A stretch of 64,000 nucleotides of DNA from an uncultured Acidimicrobiales bacterium (GTDB taxonomy: Bacteria; Actinomycetota; Acidimicrobiia; Acidimicrobiales; SHLQ01), in NCBI GenBank assembly GCA_938038785.1, contig CALHTB010000039.1, positions 36,147-100,146 of the forward strand. The letters are read 5' to 3'. Below the pieces are notes generated by a model. It saw only the letters and a list, made by a program, of their open reading frames with translations, made no database searches and was not told the origin of the DNA. A program made the position numbers and the translations under genes. Below are positions 20,146 to 27,858 of the stretch, in pieces (positions within the stretch are counted from its first letter, which is position 1; the number at the start of each line of letters is the position of its first letter).

Positions 20146-21300
20146 ATGGCAAAGACACTCCGCAATGCGTACATGACCGACGAGCTCGAGGCGATCTACG
20201 ACCAGACGGTCGACTTCGTACAAAAAGAGGTCGTTCCTCACGGTGAGGAGTGGGAGGAGGCAGGCAAGGTTCCACGCGAGGTCCTCGCGAAGATGGGGTC
20301 GCTTGGCATGTTCTCGTTGCGGGTCCCCGAGGAGCACGGCGGCCTAGGGATGGGGTACGTGGCCAGCGCAGTGTTTTCCGAAGCGCTGGGATCTTCCACG
20401 TTCGCCGGGTTCGACGTGACCTGTCTCGTGCACACCGACATGGCATCGCCGCACCTGCTCAACTCGGGTAACCAGGAGCAGTTCGACCGGTACCTGCCAG
20501 GCATCATTGCCGGTACCCACATCATGGCCATTGGCGTGAGCGAGCCTGACGCTGGCTCAGATGTCGCCGGTATGCGAACCACTGCGGTCAAAGATGGCGA
20601 CGGCTGGCGCATCAACGGCACAAAGATGTACATCACGAACGGGGTGTACGGCGACACGGTGATCGTGGCTGCCCGCACCGACCACGACAACAAGTACGGA
20701 ATCTCGATGTTCCTTGTCGACCATGGCACCGAGGGCTTCTCGGTTGGTACCAAGCTCGACAAGCATGGCTGGCGTTGCAGCGACACCGCCGAGCTCATCC
20801 TCGAAGACGTGTGGGTGCCCGAGGAGAACCTGCTCGGCACCGAACACCGCGGCTTCTACGAGACCATGAAGAACTTCCAGAACGAGCGCATGGTGCTCAT
20901 CGGTATGGGCGTTGGCGCTGCACAAGCCGCCATCGACCTGACCAGCGCCTATTGCCAAGAGCGCTCCGCGTTCGGCGGCAAGCTCTACGACCTCGGCGCC
21001 ATCCGCCAGCGCCTAGCCATGGGCCAGGCCAAGGTCGACGCGGCACGGGCATCGATGTACCACGCTGCCTGGCTTGGCGACCAGGGCGAGGACAACGTGA
21101 AGGCAATGTCGGGGGCCAAGGCCTGGGGTTGCGAGATCGTCATGGAGGTCATGTACGACTGCATGCAGTTCCACGGCGGTATGGGATACATGCGTGAATC
21201 GGCCATCGAGCGGATGTACCGAGACGCCCGAATCCTGCCGATTGGTGGCGGCGCTACCGAGGTCATGCTCGAAGAGGTCGCCAAGCGCAGCTACGCGTAG
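20146..21300 (+). CDS. Acyl-CoA dehydrogenase
   Basis: AIGVSEPDAGSDVAGMRT, GGMGYMRESAIERMYRDARI; start trimmed to MAKTLRNAYM. Confidence 0.92.
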   Translation: MAKTLRNAYMTDELEAIYDQTVDFVQKEVVPHGEEWEEAGKVPREVLAKMGSLGMFSLRVPEEHGGLGMGYVASAVFSEALGSSTFAGFDVTCLVHTDMASPHLLNSGNQEQFDRYLPGIIAGTHIMAIGVSEPDAGSDVAGMRTTAVKDGDGWRINGTKMYITNGVYGDTVIVAARTDHDNKYGISMFLVDHGTEGFSVGTKLDKHGWRCSDTAELILEDVWVPEENLLGTEHRGFYETMKNFQNERMVLIGMGVGAAQAAIDLTSAYCQERSAFGGKLYDLGAIRQRLAMGQAKVDAARASMYHAAWLGDQGEDNVKAMSGAKAWGCEIVMEVMYDCMQFHGGMGYMRESAIERMYRDARILPIGGGATEVMLEEVAKRSYA

Positions 21301-21360
21301 CGCCCACGTTGCTGGGTGATTGTTGACACCGCCCGCTCGCCAGCCGATACAAAGAGGGTG

Positions 21361-22770
21361 ATGTCCGCACCAACCGCTCCAGCTGCACCGTCGGTCCAGA
21401 CGCCCGCCACCGGACTGTCGACTGGTGCCATCGTGTTACTGGGTGCACTGGTTTTTGGTGTCCTGCGACAGGGCGCGTACCACCAGTGGCAGCACCAAGT
21501 ATTCGCAGCGCTCGTGTTGGGCGTGGGCTTGGTGATGCTGACCCGGGCGCCCGACCGTTCATCTCTCGTCGGTGCTGCGCTCATCATCTCGCCGCTCGTC
21601 GTTTCGTCGCTGGTAAGTACCGCGTTGTCCAACGACCGTGGAGATGCCGGGAGCACGTTTCTTACACTCGCCTTGGTCGCCATCGCACTTGCTGCGGGCC
21701 GATCGGTGCTTCCGTCGCGTCGTGACCTTGCTACGGATGGGGTCCTACTCGTGGCGGCGATCGTCGCAGTCACGGCGATCTGGGGCGTAGCCACCCACAC
21801 GACGCCGTGGGGTCGCATCACCGAGGGCGTGTGGCGGGGTTCTAGCTCGCTCACCTATGCCAACGCCGCCGCGGCCGTTGTTGGCCCTGCAGCTGTGCTC
21901 GCGTTCGGGCGAGCTGCACTCACCGGTCGCCGGGCGTATGCGGTCTTGTCCACTCTGTTCCTGGTGGGGTTCATCTCGACCCAGAGCCGAGGCGGTGCAC
22001 TCGCGCTGCTGATCATCTCGATTGCCGCGCTCGCATTGGCTGGAATTGCACGAACAGGCCAAATCGCCCCGAGCATTCTGGCTGGAACCGCTGTGGGAGC
22101 AGTGCCGTTGCTGGCGTTTGCGGGGGACGCGGGACAACCGCGAACGGCTGTCGTCCTGGCGGCTGTGCTTGCTGGGCTCGCCGTTACATATGTCGCCATG
22201 GGTTTCCAAGAACAGATGCCGCACCCTGGGGTGTCGCTCGCAGCGCTCGTCGTTGCGGCGATCGGCACCGTGGCATTCACCGACCTTGCAGCTCCCCTCA
22301 CCGAACGGCTCACACTCCGCTCGGGCACAACCGCTGGCGGAGAAGACGCGGCCGTACTCTTCGGCGACCGCGCCAAGGAATGGTCAACCGCGTGGGACCG
22401 TGTGCTAGATGCGCCGATCGTGGGCCACGGGCCCGGCGTGGTCGACCTTAGGTGGACCGAAGATGAACGAGCCTTCCAAGCGCTCTTTGTGCACAACGAA
22501 TATCTCGAACTGGCGGTCACACACGGTGTCCTCGGCATACTCGCTTTGGCCGTCTCGGGCGCGTTGCTCATCCGTCAGCGAAGCCGCTTGCTCACGTTGT
22601 GGCCTAACACCCTCGCCATCGTCGGATACCTGCTGCACTCAGGCGTCGATTTTCTCTGGCATGTTCCAGCGCTACCCGTGTTGTTCGCCTTCTTGGCCGG
22701 GCTGACGCTGGAACCCACTGGGCCATACGCCTCAGGCATACCCAACTCTGGGGAGTCCACACTGCAGTAG
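21361..22770 (+). CDS. O-antigen ligase-family polytopic membrane protein
   Basis: Many TM helices; GHGPGVVDL...HNEYLELAVTHGVLG region typical of Wzy/WaaL-like proteins. Confidence 0.65.
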   Translation: MSAPTAPAAPSVQTPATGLSTGAIVLLGALVFGVLRQGAYHQWQHQVFAALVLGVGLVMLTRAPDRSSLVGAALIISPLVVSSLVSTALSNDRGDAGSTFLTLALVAIALAAGRSVLPSRRDLATDGVLLVAAIVAVTAIWGVATHTTPWGRITEGVWRGSSSLTYANAAAAVVGPAAVLAFGRAALTGRRAYAVLSTLFLVGFISTQSRGGALALLIISIAALALAGIARTGQIAPSILAGTAVGAVPLLAFAGDAGQPRTAVVLAAVLAGLAVTYVAMGFQEQMPHPGVSLAALVVAAIGTVAFTDLAAPLTERLTLRSGTTAGGEDAAVLFGDRAKEWSTAWDRVLDAPIVGHGPGVVDLRWTEDERAFQALFVHNEYLELAVTHGVLGILALAVSGALLIRQRSRLLTLWPNTLAIVGYLLHSGVDFLWHVPALPVLFAFLAGLTLEPTGPYASGIPNSGESTLQ

Positions 22771-22786
22771 GCAACAAAAGGCAACT

Positions 22787-23866
22787 GTGCGCACTCCAAG
22801 CTTCATCTCGTTCAGCCCGGCAATCAAGGCAGCCCTTCTCGGCTTGCTCTTCGCCCTCCTTGCCCCGGCGGGCATAGCGGCGGCCGGTCTCGGAAATCCG
22901 GGAGCGAACCACTCGGTCGGCAATGACAGCGCTGTTGGTGAAGATAGCCCTGTAGGCGAGGACAGCTCGCCAACGCTTGAGCCCGCCTACATCACAATCG
23001 CCAACCGGGTGAACAACAACAACCTCGGCACCGCTACCAAGGCTGACCCGGTGACCACCATCGAAACCGGTGAACCGTTTACGTTCATGGTCCTGGAGGA
23101 CCGCACCAAGACCGAATGGCCAGCTGGTCGACAGAGCGCGATCTTCAGCTCGCTCGACGGCTATGACACCAAGTTCAAGGGCTGCACCGACACCGCAACC
23201 GGCGAGTCGGTTAGCGCAAGTGTGTTCTTCGGACTGATCGTGGCCGAGCCTGGCCAACACATCCGCTGCGTCTTTGCCCACAATGACATCGCCACGCAGA
23301 TCCGCATTGCCAACCGTGTCTTCAACAACGCCAACGGCACCGTTACCGCAGCTGACGTCGCGGTAGCGCTGGACGGCCATGAGATCGCTCCGAAGCAGTG
23401 GATCTCGGTTGAGCCAGGGGCACATTCCCTGTCGTTCGACCAGCTCGACGGCTACGACGTCACGAAGTTCACATGCAGGTCGAGCAACGGCGATGCCCTT
23501 GCGATCAACGCAGGAATTATCGACATTCCCGAAGGCGAACGTGTGCGGTGCGTCATTGCCCAGAACGACATTCCGACTCGAGTACGTGTAGCTGTCGTCG
23601 TCCGTGATGCTTCGAACCAGCTCATCACCCCGTCTGGCGTTGAGATCTCTGTCGACGGTGTCGAGTTCGCCGATCGCAAGTCGCAGTCGGTAGCTCCCGG
23701 CGAATATGACATCGATGTACAGCTCGATGGTTTCTCAGTGACGAAGGTTCGCTGCACCAACGGCAGTGACCGTGGCGCCGTTGCTCTCGATGGCGACTCC
23801 GTCAGCGTCACCGAAGGTGCAGTCGCCCGATGCCGAGTCGTGCTGCGCCCTAGCTACAACAGCTAG
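22787..23866 (+). CDS. Secreted protein with three degenerate repeated beta-rich (prealbumin-like) domains
   Basis: GTG start, signal peptide (LLGLLFALLAPAGIAAA); recurrent IANRVxNNNxGT..., LDGYD...CT..., RCVxAxNDI units. Confidence 0.6.
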   Translation: MRTPSFISFSPAIKAALLGLLFALLAPAGIAAAGLGNPGANHSVGNDSAVGEDSPVGEDSSPTLEPAYITIANRVNNNNLGTATKADPVTTIETGEPFTFMVLEDRTKTEWPAGRQSAIFSSLDGYDTKFKGCTDTATGESVSASVFFGLIVAEPGQHIRCVFAHNDIATQIRIANRVFNNANGTVTAADVAVALDGHEIAPKQWISVEPGAHSLSFDQLDGYDVTKFTCRSSNGDALAINAGIIDIPEGERVRCVIAQNDIPTRVRVAVVVRDASNQLITPSGVEISVDGVEFADRKSQSVAPGEYDIDVQLDGFSVTKVRCTNGSDRGAVALDGDSVSVTEGAVARCRVVLRPSYNS

Positions 23867-23886
23867 CGACATCACTGGCAGCTTCG

Positions 23887-25035
23887 CTAGGCCAGCTTTT
23901 GGTAGCTGAAGGCGGCCATTCCGTCGCCCTCGAAGATGTCGGGCAGAAGTCGCCCGCCTCTCCCCCACGGCTCCCACGGCTCAGGTAGCGGCTGCGGTTC
24001 AAGCTCGGGCACCTCGGTGGCGACTCGATCATCGACCGCAGTCGATTCGGCAACGGTAAGCGTGCACACCGAAAACACCACTTGCCCACCGGGCTTCACA
24101 AGTTCGGCTGCATTTCGAACGAGTTGAAGTTGGAGATCAGCGAGTTTGCCGATGCTGTCAGCCGACATGTTCCATCGTGCATCAGGGCGCCTACGTAGCG
24201 AACCCAAGCCACTGCACGGGGCGTCGACGAGCACTGCGTCGGCCAGACCCAACCGATACGGCGGGTGGGTCGCGTCCGCGACGACGGCGTGTACGTCGGT
24301 TCCCGTATCTTCTGCTGCCGTTACGACAAGGCCAGCTCGATGATCGTGCAGGTCCGACGCAATCACCGTTGTTGCGCCCTGTCCTGCGATGTAGGTGGCT
24401 TTGCCACCCGGAGCGGCACACAGGTCGAGCACGAGGCCAACCGGTGCCACGAGGGCGGACACAGCCTGTGACGCAAGGTCCTGGCGGTAGCCGTCATCGC
24501 GAGTGTGGGTGGTGGCCGCGGTGTTCATAGCTTTGAGCACCGGAATCGCCCGGTCGCCGAGGTCGTACTCGACGCTGCGCAAGATCCAATCGGGGTAAGA
24601 CAGCTCGATCCCTGGTGTGGGCCATTGCGGGTCGCCCGCCGATGACACCTTGCGAAGTACCGCGTTCACGAAGCCGCGGGCTCGTTTTGGTGTCGCTGCG
24701 ACGGTTGCATCAACGGCGGCGTGGCTCGGCACCCGCATGAACTGCAGCTGATAGGCGCCCGCTCGCAGGGCCGCTCGGACTCGGCTGTCGACATCATCGC
24801 GATCGATGAACCGATCGACCAGATAGTCGAGCGAGCGCTTCATGCGGGTCGAGCCGTAGACCAGCTCGGTGACAAAGCCACGGTCGCGTTCGTCAAGATC
24901 GGACTCCGCGAGCATCTTCGGCAATAGCAAGTTCGAGTAAGCGCCATCGCGTTCGATGCGCTCGAGCGCTTCGATGGCGAGCCTGCGTACTGCTACGCCA
25001 TCACTACGGGCACTACTGCTGGCGGGGTTAGCCAT
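23887..25035 (-). CDS. rsmB: 16S rRNA m5C967 methyltransferase (RsmB/Sun-like)
   Basis: NusB-like N-terminus; LDLCAAPGGKATYIA; DAPCSGLGSLRRRPDARW. Confidence 0.88.
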   Translation of the reverse strand: MANPASSSARSDGVAVRRLAIEALERIERDGAYSNLLLPKMLAESDLDERDRGFVTELVYGSTRMKRSLDYLVDRFIDRDDVDSRVRAALRAGAYQLQFMRVPSHAAVDATVAATPKRARGFVNAVLRKVSSAGDPQWPTPGIELSYPDWILRSVEYDLGDRAIPVLKAMNTAATTHTRDDGYRQDLASQAVSALVAPVGLVLDLCAAPGGKATYIAGQGATTVIASDLHDHRAGLVVTAAEDTGTDVHAVVADATHPPYRLGLADAVLVDAPCSGLGSLRRRPDARWNMSADSIGKLADLQLQLVRNAAELVKPGGQVVFSVCTLTVAESTAVDDRVATEVPELEPQPLPEPWEPWGRGGRLLPDIFEGDGMAAFSYQKLA

Positions 25036-25975
25036 TCGGTTGCTCGGTATCGAAGGAGTGGCCGTCGGGCTGGGCGCCGTTGGCCCACGCCGAGGCGTCC
25101 ATGCGGGGCTTACCCGCTGGTTGCACGGTGATCAGCCGGAGCGACCCGTCGCCGGTGCCAACAAGGAGTTTGGAGCCGTTGTGGCTCAACGTGGCGCTGG
25201 AAACGTCGCCAGCATGAGGCTCGGCACTATGGATCTCGGCGTCGTGGACTTTGAACCGTTCGCCGCCCAGTGTTGTCCAGGCCCGACCAACCCGAATCAC
25301 CCGCAGCAGCTCGGCTGCTGGTCGGCTCCAATCGAGCCAGCCATCCTCGGTGGTCAACTTCCGGGCGTAGACCGATTCGCCGGTCTGTGGCTGCGGGTTC
25401 GTAAACCCGGCCTGCATGGTTTCCACGAGTAGCGATGCCCCGTCATGGCTCATCGATTCCCATAGCGAGAGCAGCGTGTGAGATGTGGTGATGGGCACGA
25501 TGATCTTGGCCCACACGTCGCCTTCGTCGAGCCCTTCAACCACGCTCATGATGGCAATGGCGGTCTCGGGGTCACCTTCGAGCAATGCTCGTTCCACCGG
25601 CGCTGCGCCCCGCCACCGCGGCAGGTCGGAGAAGTGGATGTTCACCATGGGGATGGCTTCGAGAAGCGGGAGTCGGATGATCTGGCCAAAGGCAACAACA
25701 ACGGCGAGGTCGATGGGCTCAGCGTTGTGGAGCTCGAGCAGGTCGCCAACCTCGGTGGTCACCGCAAGGTCGAGGTCCAGTGCGGCAGCTTTGACCGGTG
25801 TCGGCGACTTTTCTTTGCCTCGGCCTCGGCGCTTATCTTCACCGCTCACCACTAGCGGGATCTCAAACCCGGCTGCGTGTATGGCTCGAAGTGTCGGAAC
25901 CGCAATCTCGGGGGTGCCGAGAAATGCGACGCGACGGATGGCCGACGGATCGGCCGGTGGCAGAGGAAGTGTCAT
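25028..25975 (-). CDS. fmt: Methionyl-tRNA formyltransferase
   Basis: VAFLGTPEIAVPTLRAIH; NIHFSDLPRWRGAAPVERALLEGD. Confidence 0.93.
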   Translation of the reverse strand: MTLPLPPADPSAIRRVAFLGTPEIAVPTLRAIHAAGFEIPLVVSGEDKRRGRGKEKSPTPVKAAALDLDLAVTTEVGDLLELHNAEPIDLAVVVAFGQIIRLPLLEAIPMVNIHFSDLPRWRGAAPVERALLEGDPETAIAIMSVVEGLDEGDVWAKIIVPITTSHTLLSLWESMSHDGASLLVETMQAGFTNPQPQTGESVYARKLTTEDGWLDWSRPAAELLRVIRVGRAWTTLGGERFKVHDAEIHSAEPHAGDVSSATLSHNGSKLLVGTGDGSLRLITVQPAGKPRMDASAWANGAQPDGHSFDTEQPNG

Positions 25976-25991
25976 CGATGACGGGTCAGCG

Positions 25992-26573
25992 CTAGGGAAG
26001 ACTCAGCCCGCCACCAGCACCTGGCAACTTGAGGCCGAGCTCGTCGCTCATCGCGTCGGTGTGGGTGTCGCCGCTCGCGGCCCGTTGGCGAAGGATCTTC
26101 TTCGCTTCACGCTTTTGCTCGTCATCGAGGTGTTCGACGAGCAGTACGCCGTTGAGGTGATCGAGTTCGTGCTGGAACAGCCGGGCTTCGAGCTCGTCGG
26201 CGTCGAAGTCGACTTCGTTGCCGTTGATGTCAATGCCGCGAATGTGCACGGTCTTGGGACGGGTAATGGTCCAGTGCAAGCCAGGTACCGACAGGCAACC
26301 CTCGAGGAACTCCCACTCCCCATCAGATTCGATGATCTCGGGGTTGATGAGGACCTTGGGGTCGTACTCGTCCTCACCCGTAAGGTCGTAGACAAACAAA
26401 CGCTTGCGGACACCAACCTGAGGGGCGGCCAGGCCAAGCCCTGGCTCTTCGTACATCGTGTCGAGCATATCCTCGACAAGACGCACGAGGTTCCCATCGA
26501 TATCGGTGACATCTTTGGCCACCTGCTTCAAAACAGGGTCGCCGTAATGACGGATTCGGTACGGAGCACTCAC
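25992..26573 (-). CDS. def: Peptide deformylase
   Basis: GLAAPQVG, EGCLSVPG, QHELDHLNG. Confidence 0.95.
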   Translation of the reverse strand: MSAPYRIRHYGDPVLKQVAKDVTDIDGNLVRLVEDMLDTMYEEPGLGLAAPQVGVRKRLFVYDLTGEDEYDPKVLINPEIIESDGEWEFLEGCLSVPGLHWTITRPKTVHIRGIDINGNEVDFDADELEARLFQHELDHLNGVLLVEHLDDEQKREAKKILRQRAASGDTHTDAMSDELGLKLPGAGGGLSLP

Positions 26574-26611
26574 ACGTTCCAGGGTACCGGCTCATTCGAT
26601 AGCGTTGCGCT

Positions 26612-27283
26612 GTGGATCCAACCAGTTCAGGCGACTCCCAGTACTTCGAGAGCACGCCGACAGTGGCGTCCAAGCGTCAGCAAATCGAACTCGTCCTTCC
26701 CGACGTCTATCTCGAACTCACCACAGATACCGGAGTGTTTTCTGCCAGCCAGGTCGACAAAGGCACCCGCTACCTCCTCAAAGACATGCCTCCGTACGAA
26801 TCTGTGGAGTCTGATGACCGAATATCGAACACCAGACTCCACAGATCTGTAGCGATTCTGGATTTGGGGTGCGGGTATGGGCCGATTGCGCTCACGATGG
26901 CCAAGCGCGTGCCGGAGGCGCACGTGTGGGGTGTCGATGTAAACGAGCGGGCGCTCGACCTCGCGCGAGAGAACGCTGCGACTAACGGTGTTGCCGAGAA
27001 CACGACGTTTGGCCTGAGCGACGACATCGACCCCGAGCAACGGTTCGACCTCATTGTGTCGAACCCGCCCATCCGCATCGGAAAGGCTGCGCTTCACCAG
27101 CTGCTCACAAACTGGCTCGACCGCCTGACACCTACCGGGCGGGCGTTATTGGTCGTCCAAAAGCACCTGGGTAGTGACTCGCTCGCCGAGTGGATGACCG
27201 CAAACGGTTGGGCCGCGACCCGACTCGGTTCACGCAAGGGTTTCCGTATCCTCGAAGTGCTCGCCCGTCAGGAGACGACATGA
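26612..27283 (+). CDS. RsmC-like class I SAM-dependent methyltransferase carrying an in-frame palindromic repeat
   Basis: LDLGCGYGPIALTMAKR, SNPPIRIGK; residues ESVESDDRISNTRLHR are the translation of a repeat also found at 45568 and 46636. Confidence 0.85.
   Translation: MDPTSSGDSQYFESTPTVASKRQQIELVLPDVYLELTTDTGVFSASQVDKGTRYLLKDMPPYESVESDDRISNTRLHRSVAILDLGCGYGPIALTMAKRVPEAHVWGVDVNERALDLARENAATNGVAENTTFGLSDDIDPEQRFDLIVSNPPIRIGKAALHQLLTNWLDRLTPTGRALLVVQKHLGSDSLAEWMTANGWAATRLGSRKGFRILEVLARQETT
26797..26849. repeat. Dispersed palindromic element family 1, copy 1 (inside rsmC-like CDS)
   Basis: Arms ATCTGTGGAGTCTG 26800-26813 / CAGACTCCACAGAT 26833-26846; 19-nt loop is the reverse complement of the copy 3 loop. 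Confidence 0.93.
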
Positions 27284-27804
27284 AGAACCTCGACCCCACC
27301 GGGCTAAAGCGTCTGCATCGCGGCTGGCGCAAGGAGACCACCCAGAAGATCTCGCTCATCCTCGACAGTGTGCAGACGCCCTACAACGTCGGAACGATCA
27401 TTCGGACGTCGGCCGCATTAGGCGTGGAGCACCTGTGGCTCGTTGGTGCAACCGAATCGCCAACCCACAACAAGACGAACAAGACGGCTCTTGGCACGCA
27501 GCGCTATGTCACCTGGACCGCGGTTGAAGAGCCAGCTGAGGCTGTGGCCGAGGCAAAGGCCGCCGGCCTGACGATCGTCGGGATCGAGCTCGCAGACGAA
27601 GCTATCCCGCTCCACGAGGTCGACCTGACCGGGGATGTATGCCTCGTGGTTGGACATGAAGATCGCGGGCTGAGCAAGGACATCCTCCCGCTGTGCGATG
27701 CCGTGGGTTACATCCCACAGACCGGCAAGGTCGGTTCGCTCAACGTCGGCGTCGCCGCATCGATCGCCATCAGCGAAGCCCGCCGCCAAGGCTGGACCGT
27801 CTGA
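27280..27804 (+). CDS. SpoU/TrmH-family RNA 2'-O-methyltransferase
   Basis: LILDSVQTPYNVGTIIRTSAALG, LVVGHEDRGLSKDI, GSLNVGVAASIAISEA; ATGA overlap with upstream gene. Confidence 0.88.
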   Translation: MKNLDPTGLKRLHRGWRKETTQKISLILDSVQTPYNVGTIIRTSAALGVEHLWLVGATESPTHNKTNKTALGTQRYVTWTAVEEPAEAVAEAKAAGLTIVGIELADEAIPLHEVDLTGDVCLVVGHEDRGLSKDILPLCDAVGYIPQTGKVGSLNVGVAASIAISEARRQGWTV

Positions 27805-27806
27805 TC

Positions 27807-27854
27807 AAAATTTCGTGGTTTGAACACCGTGGGTGTGGTCAAACCACAAATTTT
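27807..27854. terminator. Long A/T-flanked hairpin between convergent genes, candidate bidirectional terminator or repeat element
   Basis: AAAATTT(C)GTGGTTTGA 27807-27823 pairs with TCAAACCACAAATTTT 27839-27854; nested ACACC GTG GGTGT. Confidence 0.75.
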
Positions 27855-27858
27855 GGGA

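Noticed and set aside
25485-26852. 455-aa plus-strand ORF across fmt, def and the start of rsmC-like
   Set aside because: Antisense/out-of-frame; composition typical of high-GC spurious ORFs.
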